64,000 bases of DNA, taken from the NCBI GenBank assembly GCA_017622135.1, contig JAGARR010000020.1, forward strand, positions 1 to 64,000, in the 5' to 3' direction. Shown here piece after piece: positions 44,484 to 52,443 of this stretch. Position numbers and translations under genes: made by a program. The notes beneath the pieces are model-generated. The model made no database searches and was not told the DNA's origin. It saw only the letters and a program-made list of their open reading frames with translations. Numbering within the stretch: the stretch's first letter is position 1; each line of letters begins with the position of its first letter. This stretch comes from Spirochaetaceae bacterium (lineage in GTDB: Bacteria; Spirochaetota; Spirochaetia; Treponematales; Treponemataceae).

Positions 44484-45771
44484 GAAAATACCTTCTTTTA
44501 TTTTCAATGTATAGACATACAATTATTGCTACAAGAATAGTAAAGCGTGGGCTGGCATAATCAGCGGTATAAAAACAACATATAAGTAAATTCGCCACTA
44601 ATAACTGGGCCCCCCTTCCTCCACCATATCTATAGATACTAGTTGTCATATACCACAGCAAGCAAAATAACCCTACAAGTAAAAATAATCCAATCAATCC
44701 ATATTCAACAAAAAAATCTATGAAAATTACGTGGCTTGTCACTGCAATTGGCTTTCCAGTCTGCCAACCAGTTACATAGAATACAAATTGACGCATATAA
44801 TCAAACCCCTTTGGTCCATATCCAAATAATAGTGTAAATGGAGAACTGTCACTCAGTATATGCATGATAGGTAAATAGCCTTCCTGCAACCGATCAGAAG
44901 CCAACAGTTGTTCCAAATCCAATCTTTTCAATACAGAAAAAAATATATTTCCACCCAATAGAACGACTGAAGTAGCCAAAATGCCTAGAATGAATCCAAA
45001 CACAAATTTCCTCTTGTTTCTACGCATAAAAAAGTACACAAGGAGAAGTACAAGCAAAAAATTGCAATAAGCGGACAAAGAGAGAGTGAACAACAATAAG
45101 CCTATGACTCCTACCAAAAGCATATTACGAACACAAAAACTTTTTGATAGTGAGGGAATAGTTTTATAGAATACAATAATGAATAAATCAATCAAGTATG
45201 GTATAAGATAGGCTGGTTCCTCGGCAATAGATGTCACACGAAAACCTAGACCAATATTTTTGTCTATAGAGTGAATGTAATTACGTGTTTCTATATTTAT
45301 GAATGGAGCACCAAAGACATAATGAGCCAATTGCCACCATCCAAAGACAAGTAAGACAATACATCCTAAACTGTATGCATGCAACAATGTCTGTACCTTT
45401 AAAAAACCTTTTTGATATACAAACCTTATAACTAAATACATGCATAAATATACAAGGCAATTACTCATTCGTCCCATAGTAGACGGAAAGAAATCAATAA
45501 ATCCACTGCCCATTATAAAACAATTGATTGCAGAAACTATAATCCACAAAAATGGTATTGTATAAAACAAGCAGAGAATCAATATATCCCATCGACACAA
45601 GAATGAGCCATGAATGTACAATACCAAAAATAAGATAGAGATATACACTGAGGCAATGCTCAAAGTACTGAATACCGTCTTATTAAAGACAGACATGAAC
45701 ACTGCAAAGCAAGCAAACAAAGATAGAATAGAGATATGATTAATTTTCCTGGGATGCTGAAGAGTTTTCAT
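44452..45771 (-). CDS. O-antigen/capsule polymerase (Wzy-like)
   Basis: 439 residues, about eleven membrane helices, with one large hydrophilic loop near the C-terminal third (PFTLLFGYGPKGFDYMRQF and on). This is the layout of Wzy polymerases and O-antigen ligases; the two cannot be separated by reading. It would join repeat units on the outer face of the inner membrane. The presence of a flippase in the same operon favours a Wzx/Wzy system. Confidence 0.75.
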   Translation of the reverse strand: MKTLQHPRKINHISILSLFACFAVFMSVFNKTVFSTLSIASVYISILFLVLYIHGSFLCRWDILILCLFYTIPFLWIIVSAINCFIMGSGFIDFFPSTMGRMSNCLVYLCMYLVIRFVYQKGFLKVQTLLHAYSLGCIVLLVFGWWQLAHYVFGAPFINIETRNYIHSIDKNIGLGFRVTSIAEEPAYLIPYLIDLFIIVFYKTIPSLSKSFCVRNMLLVGVIGLLLFTLSLSAYCNFLLVLLLVYFFMRRNKRKFVFGFILGILATSVVLLGGNIFFSVLKRLDLEQLLASDRLQEGYLPIMHILSDSSPFTLLFGYGPKGFDYMRQFVFYVTGWQTGKPIAVTSHVIFIDFFVEYGLIGLFLLVGLFCLLWYMTTSIYRYGGGRGAQLLVANLLICCFYTADYASPRFTILVAIIVCLYIENKRRYFHENNRHNSNL

Positions 45772-45869
45772 TCTTGTTCTATCTTTATTTCAAATCTTTC
45801 TTTCGCTTCAAATAAATAACAATCAACCGAACAAGGGGATAAAGATGAAATAAAATTTCACCGTGTAAC

Positions 45870-45914
45870 AAATATTTCTACAAAGATTGTGTCACAATCT
45901 TTGTAGAAATATTT
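45870..45914. repeat. 45-bp perfect palindrome inside the polysaccharide operon
   Basis: Arms of 22 bp (45870-45891 and 45893-45914), starting AAATATTTCTAC, around a single T. It lies in the 170-base gap between the pyruvyltransferase stop and the polymerase start. In RNA it would be a very stable hairpin; on the minus strand it is followed by TATTTGTTAC, a weak T-rich end. Confidence 0.92.
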
Positions 45915-45941
45915 TCCCTCTTATACATTGGTACAATTATG

Positions 45942-47054
45942 TTAATGTGTGGCATTTAACAACTCCAAAAACCTCTGGCTTATTTTTACTGGATTGGGCT
46001 TGTATTCCTTATCAAGCACGGAAAAATCCTCTTGCAGCCAGAGAGAGGCTATCTCCAATTGATTAAACAATGACTCCATCCTGGTGTTCATCCCAGCATA
46101 CTTTCCCTTCAACTTAACTACACCGAACTTTTTCCCGAACAAGGAGCTGAACACGCAGCAATGGAAGCTGTTTGTTACCACGTATTCCGCATTATCTACC
46201 AAGGAAAGCCATTCAGGAATAGTGGCAAAGCACTTCTCCCTCTTGTCCAGAACACCGTTGCCAGTGACGTACACAACCTTAAGCTGCCTATCTGCTGCAA
46301 AGCCATAAACTTTTTGGATATCAAAATCACATTGATTATTGAGCATGTAAAGAAAAAGGTATTTTTGTTCCTGCTTCTGCACATTCTCACTTTGATAAAG
46401 CGTTCTATACACATCTGCTTCTAGCAAAAAGGTTGGGTCGCAGACAAGCTCTGCACTCTCGTATCCACATTGCCTGCAAAGCTCAATGCCGTTTTCTTCC
46501 CGCACGGAAACGTAGGAAAATTTCTGCAACAGGGGCTTTATCTCGTCAATCAATTTTCGAGATAAGGAATGCACGCTCCAGCTTGCGGCGTAGCTCATTC
46601 TTTTCGTTGATTCTGTTCCAAAATCAAGCATATAAGCATGGACAACAGGATGATTTTTTACTTTTGATATCCAAGAAAAATTCCAAACCTGATCACTTCC
46701 CACAATGCAGCAGTCGGCCTGAGGTGGATTATCCTTCAACTGATTATAAGTTGTATATAAAACTTCTGATTGCTGTATGTATTTGTTGCGGAAATCATCA
46801 AAATGACGTAAGGAATTTTCTTTATTCAGATTCTTTCTATACATATGAAATTTCATGTAACGAACTAATCTGTTAAGATTCAACGATTTAATCAATCTGA
46901 GATATAATGGTGTCTTTTTGTCAATTGACGCTTCATACCGAATCAAATAGGCATCGTGGCCAGCATCCCGCAGATATTTCTGCAAAGCATAGCATTGAAG
47001 CAGCTGGCCGTAGTTATCGTTGCTCCACCAGAAGGTCATAATTCCGATTTTCAT
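45942..47054 (-). CDS. Polysaccharide pyruvyl transferase family protein
   Basis: 370 residues. MKIGIMTFWWSNDNYGQLLQ followed by CYALQKYLRDAGHDAYLIRY is the standard opening of the CsaB/WcaK-type pyruvyl transferase family. Further support is CCIVGSDQVWN, MSYAASW, FSYVSVREENGIELC and EYVVTNSFHCCVFSSLFGKKFG. The family adds pyruvate from PEP as a ketal to sugars, giving negative charge. It is less AT-rich than the genes after it, so the operon looks like a mosaic. Confidence 0.88.
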   Translation of the reverse strand: MKIGIMTFWWSNDNYGQLLQCYALQKYLRDAGHDAYLIRYEASIDKKTPLYLRLIKSLNLNRLVRYMKFHMYRKNLNKENSLRHFDDFRNKYIQQSEVLYTTYNQLKDNPPQADCCIVGSDQVWNFSWISKVKNHPVVHAYMLDFGTESTKRMSYAASWSVHSLSRKLIDEIKPLLQKFSYVSVREENGIELCRQCGYESAELVCDPTFLLEADVYRTLYQSENVQKQEQKYLFLYMLNNQCDFDIQKVYGFAADRQLKVVYVTGNGVLDKREKCFATIPEWLSLVDNAEYVVTNSFHCCVFSSLFGKKFGVVKLKGKYAGMNTRMESLFNQLEIASLWLQEDFSVLDKEYKPNPVKISQRFLELLNATH

Positions 47055-47059
47055 GTTGG

Positions 47060-47917
47060 TTAATCCCCATGCAATCCAAGTGTTCGTCCGCCATCAACAC
47101 AAAGGTTTATACCTGTAATAAATTTTGCTTCATCGGATAGCAAGTAACAGACAGCACCAGCAATGTCTTCTGGCTTTCCAGGAATACCAAGATAATTACA
47201 TCTTATACCAGCTTCAATATCACGTTCGCTCATAATGCCACGAAGAATCTTTCCAGGAGACACAACATTCACTCTGATACCTAGCTTTCCAAGTTCCAAA
47301 GCAAGGGATTTTGAAAAACCATTTATTCCTGCTTTAGCTGCAGCATACTCACTATAATTCTCTTTTCCCCCAAGGCCTATGATGGAAGATATATTAATAA
47401 TTCCTCCACCTCTAGGAATATAGGAGACACATCCTCGACACATATTTACTGTTCCCATTAAATTTGTATGGATTATATCGTTGATTACACTGTAATCTTG
47501 CTTTATAAAAGGTTTCGCTGCACCACGAGATCCACCACCAGCACAGTTGACCAAAAAGTTAAGTTTCTCTCTCCCTAATACAATCTGAAGTTTTTCCTGT
47601 ATATCCTCAAATCTTGTAACATCAAGAATCAGTGGAACGGCTGCTCCTCCCAAAGAATGGATTTCCTCAACAACAGAATCAACAGTCACCTTTGTTCTTC
47701 CACAGACATATACCTTTGCCCCCTCACAAGCCATTCTCAAACAGATGGCTCGTCCTATCCCACCAGCACCACCAGTGACAATAACTGTCTTTCCCTCAAA
47801 TTGCTTTAGAGAGACTTTTTGGGGCAATTGATAGAGCGATTGTGTATTGATATTGATTACTAAAATCTTTTTCAAAACAGCTTTTATCTTTTTAGGAATA
47901 AATCGTGCTAAACCCAT
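47060..47917 (-). CDS. Short-chain dehydrogenase/reductase in the polysaccharide operon
   Basis: 285 residues. NAD(P) binding by TGGAGGIGRAI (about 49-59), then NCAGG, catalytic Ser in INISSIIG and Tyr-x3-Lys in YSEYAAAKAGINGFSKSLAL, and the end GINLCVDGGRTLG. The first 40 residues are an extra basic, hydrophobic stretch that may touch the membrane. Placed six bases after a MenD-like enzyme, it may act on that enzyme's product (inference). GAGG precedes the ATG. Confidence 0.85.
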   Translation of the reverse strand: MGLARFIPKKIKAVLKKILVININTQSLYQLPQKVSLKQFEGKTVIVTGGAGGIGRAICLRMACEGAKVYVCGRTKVTVDSVVEEIHSLGGAAVPLILDVTRFEDIQEKLQIVLGREKLNFLVNCAGGGSRGAAKPFIKQDYSVINDIIHTNLMGTVNMCRGCVSYIPRGGGIINISSIIGLGGKENYSEYAAAKAGINGFSKSLALELGKLGIRVNVVSPGKILRGIMSERDIEAGIRCNYLGIPGKPEDIAGAVCYLLSDEAKFITGINLCVDGGRTLGLHGD

Positions 47918-47923
47918 ATTGAT

Positions 47924-49723
47924 TTACCTCAAAATTTTCTTAATTGCAGTCTTAAGTTCTGGACTCAACCGACCAGCTATATTACTCTTAAAACTCTGAA
48001 CAGTAGGAGCAAACTTCATTGGAAATTCTTTCATTGCCAGAGCATCTCCTTCCTTACTAGTAAAACACTCCACCAGTACGGGTTTATCCAACTTTTCATC
48101 AAAGAAAGTATTAAGACAATCATTCAACTCACCTTCGTTATGGCAGCCATAATATAAGAATCCTCTGTCTTCTGCCCAAGCCCGCACAGATGCACCATGT
48201 TCTGCAGCAATATTGTCCGCAAGAGTAGGAATATTTTCCAAGGATGGATAGGTATAAAATATAGCTCCACCCTCATTGTTATTGACAAAAATTCTCATTC
48301 GGTTGTGTACATATCGATTCCACAGAGCATTCATGTCGTAAAAGAAACTCAGATCTCCAATAAACAAGAAACTTAATTTTTCATGATACATTGAGTTCCC
48401 AATAAATGAGGACATACTTCCGTCTATTCCGTTGGTTCCTCTGTTGCAATATACCTCTACACCATTCTTAACGGGAAAAAAATTACAGATTCTGACACTG
48501 TTGCTGTTGGCAAGATGAACCAGTGAATCTTCTGGAATCCGTGCCATAACCTGCTGTGTCGTATAAACAGCAGACCAAGGTATATCCTTCTCATAAACCG
48601 ATCCCCTCTCCTTTATTTTAATTAGATGGTTATTCCAAAGATGGAAATAAGAATCATCTTGATTTTCATTGTCAATTAGGGAGAATTTCTCAAAGAAATC
48701 TAAAGGACTGCAGGCTATCACATCTGGTAGGCACTTGAACGGATCAGACACCTTCCCCTCCTCCGCCACATGTATATGACGTAATCTACCAGCATATTTA
48801 CCCACATAATCCTTGATAGACGCTACAGAATTTCCGTACATGGTTATTATTACATCTGGCAATAAATTTCTCACATCATCAGCCAAAAGAATTCTACCAA
48901 GCATAAAACTTTCAACCGTCTTGCTACCAGACAGATTTGACAACAGGTCTACGCTGATGACACAATTATATTTTCTGCAAAAGGTCTCAACGATGTTTTT
49001 TTCCTCTTGTTTCAGAGGTCTATGCTGCCCATAAATTACAAGAATCTTCTTCCCTTGTAGTTCCTCTCGCCATGCACTCCATTTCTCCTCGCTATCAGAC
49101 AACACCAATCGCTCAATCTTTTTGATCGATGGAAGAACTTCCGTATCAAAATTCATGAACCCATATTCCACTGGATAGTTATTCTCCACTGGATAATTGA
49201 TGTGAACTGGTGCTGGTTGTCCCTGTGTAAGCTCCAGCAAAGCTTCATTTACCAGACGAGAACAGTACCATCTGTCCTTTTCATCACGAACAATAGGTAA
49301 TGTCACAGCCATCTTGCAGACACCAGCAAACAAATTAGGCTGGACAGACATCTGCTCCTCCTGCTGATAGAGGTACATGGGGTTTCTGTCCGCAGAGATA
49401 ATTAGTAATGGCAATCGCTGAAAGTATGCCTCCTGTACAGCCGAAACATAGTTACAGGTAGCAGTTCCACTGGTACAGGCAATAGCCACAGGCTCTCCAA
49501 GTTTTTGGATCAACCCTAAAGCCATAAAAGAGGCACTTCGTTCGTCCACTACTGAATACAACTTGAAAAATGATTCTCTGTTCAACCTCTCATTCTCTAA
49601 TGAATGGATAAAAGGAGAATGTCGAGTTCCAGCTGAAACCACAATGTGCCGTATTCCGTATTGTTTTAATAATGAAATGATTACTTGAATATTTCCATAG
49701 TCTGTATAAAATTGTTTTTTCAC
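47924..49723 (-). CDS. MenD-like thiamine-diphosphate enzyme in the polysaccharide operon
   Basis: 599 residues from GTG 49723, after AGGAGAT; MenD is usually about 556. The N-terminal domain follows MenD: VVSAGTRHSPF, YSVVDERSASFMALGL with the TPP-activating Glu, CTSGTATCNYVSAVQEAYF, PLLIISADRNP. The TPP/metal site is IGDLSFFYDMNAL near residue 461. No other menaquinone genes are present, so it probably makes a modified precursor for the surface polysaccharide by a decarboxylating addition (inference). The substrate is unknown. A recombinant role with the next gene, an SDR, seems likely. Confidence 0.8.
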   Translation of the reverse strand: MKKQFYTDYGNIQVIISLLKQYGIRHIVVSAGTRHSPFIHSLENERLNRESFFKLYSVVDERSASFMALGLIQKLGEPVAIACTSGTATCNYVSAVQEAYFQRLPLLIISADRNPMYLYQQEEQMSVQPNLFAGVCKMAVTLPIVRDEKDRWYCSRLVNEALLELTQGQPAPVHINYPVENNYPVEYGFMNFDTEVLPSIKKIERLVLSDSEEKWSAWREELQGKKILVIYGQHRPLKQEEKNIVETFCRKYNCVISVDLLSNLSGSKTVESFMLGRILLADDVRNLLPDVIITMYGNSVASIKDYVGKYAGRLRHIHVAEEGKVSDPFKCLPDVIACSPLDFFEKFSLIDNENQDDSYFHLWNNHLIKIKERGSVYEKDIPWSAVYTTQQVMARIPEDSLVHLANSNSVRICNFFPVKNGVEVYCNRGTNGIDGSMSSFIGNSMYHEKLSFLFIGDLSFFYDMNALWNRYVHNRMRIFVNNNEGGAIFYTYPSLENIPTLADNIAAEHGASVRAWAEDRGFLYYGCHNEGELNDCLNTFFDEKLDKPVLVECFTSKEGDALAMKEFPMKFAPTVQSFKSNIAGRLSPELKTAIKKILR

Positions 49724-49802
49724 GATATCTCCTGTAAAGTTTGATTAAAGCACCTATTATGAATGCAAAATTATAAATCTCATTATCCTTGATAAAACAG
49801 TT

Positions 49803-51341
49803 TCAGTTCCCTCTTTTCAATTTTGACATTATTGTTTTTCGTTCTATCGAATTTAACCCAAGAAGAAAAATGCAGCCCAAGACTACCATAAAAATTACGC
49901 CACATCTTACAAGCAAAAGCACAAAGCCAGTACCATTCAATCCTTTACTAATAACAATAGAAAATATATAGGAGGTCACAGTGACAAGTACCACAGGAAA
50001 CAACACTTCCTTGAAAAATCTTAAAATTGGCAACCCTGTCAATCTATTAAGAAGTATTAGTCGCCCCAAAATCGCAATGATAGACAAGATTATGGCTACA
50101 AACATTGTTGACTGAACAGGATATCCTGCCCTCAGAAGGAAAAATGAGATTGGAAGATTCAAAAGCTGTATTGTCCCTACAGTAATCTGGTACTCCTTTA
50201 GCCTTCCATGTGAGTGCATGAGTGCTATCAATGGATAAGCCAAGCATTCTACCAAAGCATCCATTATGACAAGACGGGTCAGAATCTCAGTATCTACAGG
50301 AACCGCCCTCAACCACAAAGACAATACTTGGCTGAGATTGCCGAGCAAGGGTAGAGAAAGTATCCATAACAGAAAATAACACACCTTACATCCACGGTAC
50401 ACAAACCTAAAACTCTCATCCTTATTGCCAACTGTATACTGCTGTATAATTTGGGGACGCAATGCCACAGAGAAATTACTGGAGAAACTCATTAGAGCGT
50501 TTCCCACTTGATAAGCAATGCCTCTGGCTGCATTAACCACTGGAGCAAAGAACATGTTTACAAGTATATTTATTCCCTGGTTTCTAATTGCGGGTACCAT
50601 CGAACCAATTAGATTCCAACTTGTATATGATACTAGTTCCTTCTGCCTACTCCACTTCCATCTCGGCAATCCTTTTATCTGCGGGTATTTTTTTAGAGAG
50701 TAACCAACGTACAACATAATATTTACCACTGGAACCAGTAGAAGAAGAAATCCATACACCGCAAGTTTATCTGCCGATATGGCCTTCAGAATGAAGACTA
50801 TAGCCAACTTGAGTAGCACCTCTATAACACTCACGTATGCATACACTGACATATTTTCCATTGCAAGTAACATTGCCTGATAAGGAGCCAAAGCCAACAA
50901 TACAACAAACGAAATAATAGATGCTTGGTACACACATACTGCAGCAAAAAGACGTTCACGGGGAATGACAAGTCTATGGGTTACAAACCACAACCCCACA
51001 GATTCAAATACAACTAAAAGAATCATTCCCAGCAACAAGAAAATACCCAATCCCAAGGTAAAGGTTTCCCGTAACCTGGCATGATCTCCCGTTGTCAAAT
51101 CTACAGTCAGATACCTTTGAAAAGAACTTGCCAAAGACCCACTCAAGAAGCTGAACATGGTCACCACCCCGGCCACCACGTTGTAGATGCCGTAATCCTC
51201 CGCCCCTAGGGTATTCAGCACCACCCGCACCGTGTACAGGCTCACCACCATTATCAGAATCTGGCGGAAATACAGCATCAGCGTGTTCTTCGCTATCCGC
51301 CTGGTTGAGGAGCTTGTCTTGTCCTGTATTTTTTCTTCCAT
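49803..51341 (-). CDS. Polysaccharide flippase (Wzx-like, MOP superfamily)
   Basis: 512 residues from ATG 51341, about 12-14 membrane helices. Recognised by the opening KNTLMLYFRQILIMVVSLYT, VRVVLNTLGAEDYGIYNVVA and the GLWFVTHRLVIP helix that mark Wzx/RfbX-type lipid-linked oligosaccharide flippases. Its N-terminal 80 codons are GC-rich and the remainder AT-rich, so the gene may be a recombinant: host 5' end, imported body. It is the first gene after the LoaP leader and tandem repeats. Confidence 0.85.
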   Translation of the reverse strand: MEEKIQDKTSSSTRRIAKNTLMLYFRQILIMVVSLYTVRVVLNTLGAEDYGIYNVVAGVVTMFSFLSGSLASSFQRYLTVDLTTGDHARLRETFTLGLGIFLLLGMILLVVFESVGLWFVTHRLVIPRERLFAAVCVYQASIISFVVLLALAPYQAMLLAMENMSVYAYVSVIEVLLKLAIVFILKAISADKLAVYGFLLLLVPVVNIMLYVGYSLKKYPQIKGLPRWKWSRQKELVSYTSWNLIGSMVPAIRNQGINILVNMFFAPVVNAARGIAYQVGNALMSFSSNFSVALRPQIIQQYTVGNKDESFRFVYRGCKVCYFLLWILSLPLLGNLSQVLSLWLRAVPVDTEILTRLVIMDALVECLAYPLIALMHSHGRLKEYQITVGTIQLLNLPISFFLLRAGYPVQSTMFVAIILSIIAILGRLILLNRLTGLPILRFFKEVLFPVVLVTVTSYIFSIVISKGLNGTGFVLLLVRCGVIFMVVLGCIFLLGLNSIERKTIMSKLKRGN

Positions 51342-51381
51342 AAAAAAATAAATGCACGAATCCCGTCGCAATACAATTTTG

Positions 51382-51560
51382 AACTTCAAACTAATACTAT
51401 CCGGAACTTCAAACTAGTACTATCTAGAACTTCAAACTAGTACTGTCTGGAACTTCAAACTAATGCTATCCAGAACTTCAAACTAATACTATCTAGAACT
51501 TCAAACTAGTACTGTCTGGAACTTGAAACTAATGCTATCTGGAACTTAAAACTAGTACTG
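51382..51560. repeat. Tandem array of 23-bp units (7.8 copies)
   Basis: Unit AACTTCAAACTARTRCTATCYRG, starting at 51382 and repeating every 23 bases to 51560, with scattered substitutions (A/G at positions 13 and 15, C/G/A at position 6). It lies just upstream of the flippase start on the transcribed side. No spacers, so it is not CRISPR. Confidence 0.95.
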
Positions 51561-51774
51561 ATTTAATGCCCACCTCCCCCCGTTCTGGTGGCTGGCAAAG
51601 GTTTTCCCCGCCAGCCCCATACCAACCACAGCACCCATGGTTCGGGGACGGACACGGACTGCTCCGGGTCCACTATTCGCCGCCGAATCCATGGGCCAAA
51701 CCACCCTTCGTGGATTCTGTTTTGTTGCAGGACCTTGCAAGCTCCCACAACTACGGCTGCTTTGGGGAGACGGA
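51561..51774 (-). promoter_or_regulatory. Structured leader between LoaP and the flippase
   Basis: 214 bases without a convincing gene. On the minus strand it can form GGCTGGC/GCCAGCC (arms 51590-51596 and 51610-51616, 13-base loop), an ATTCG/CGAAT stem-loop, and GGAC/GTCC pairings. LoaP proteins are known to act with an RNA hairpin in the leader of the operon they control; the first hairpin is a candidate (inference). Confidence 0.45.
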
Positions 51775-52290
51775 TTATTCTTCCAGCAACTCCGCGTCCT
51801 CGTACAAGAGATCGAACTTCTTGCCGTCGGGACTCAGGCTGGAAATCACGGTAATCTGCCTCTTCTTTTTGTTTACCTTGTAGACATTGCCCTCCAACCC
51901 CACCATGGGGCCGGAGATGGCTCGTATCCGCTTTCCTGGAAGGAAGGCCACACGGGAAATACCCAAATAACCACCGTGTCCCATAAAAAGTTTCAGTTCA
52001 TCCAGGGCGGCTCCACGGATTTCCTGTGGCTGGCCAGTGGCGGGCAGCAAGCGGTAAAAATCCTTCACCCGCCGCAGCAGCCCCACAACCTCCACCGTCA
52101 GGCTCTCCACCTGCAGGAACAGATAGCCGGGGAACAGAGCCGCATCATAATACTCATCCTTCCCCTTCCTGAGCCGTCGCTGGAAGAAATGCAGGGTGGC
52201 ATCCATCCCTTCGTCGGCCAGCGCCTTTGTGGCCCGCTCCTTGAAATCGGACTCGGCTCCCGTCCTCACCATCAGACAGTAGTACTCCAC
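51775..52290 (-). CDS. loaP: LoaP/RfaH-type NusG paralogue (transcription antiterminator)
   Basis: 171 residues from GTG 52290; GGAG lies just upstream and no other start is in frame. The NGN domain (about 1-105) begins EYYCLMVRTGAESDFKERAT and includes LFPGYLFLQVE. The KOW domain (about 115-160) has FLPGKRIRAISGPMVGLEGN and VYKVNKKKRQITV. Specialised NusG paralogues of this kind sit at the head of long polysaccharide or antibiotic operons and let RNA polymerase read through internal terminators. Assignment to LoaP rather than RfaH rests on the spirochaete context and position. Confidence 0.82.
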   Translation of the reverse strand: MEYYCLMVRTGAESDFKERATKALADEGMDATLHFFQRRLRKGKDEYYDAALFPGYLFLQVESLTVEVVGLLRRVKDFYRLLPATGQPQEIRGAALDELKLFMGHGGYLGISRVAFLPGKRIRAISGPMVGLEGNVYKVNKKKRQITVISSLSPDGKKFDLLYEDAELLEE

Positions 52291-52388
52291 AGCTGCTCCA
52301 TCATTCTAAACACATAGCTTCCATCAAGCGAAATCCCTAATCCCGCCACAGCAAGGAATGCAACACAAAAGTCATGTTGCTGTTGAGT

Positions 52389-52417
52389 AGAATACACCAT
52401 AGCAATTTCCTTGTCAA
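52389..52417 (-). promoter_or_regulatory. Promoter of the LoaP-led polysaccharide operon
   Basis: On the minus strand TTGACA (52417-52412), 17-base spacer, TATTCT (52394-52389). The leader to the GTG is about 90 bases. No other strong promoter was noted down to 42 kb, so this could drive the whole set. Confidence 0.7.
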
Positions 52418-52443
52418 CGAAAACTTGACGTAGCAACGGCAGC

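Noticed and set aside
51382..51560. CRISPR array
   Set aside because: Units are head-to-tail with no spacers, are only 23 bp and vary inside; no cas genes are near. It is a plain tandem repeat.
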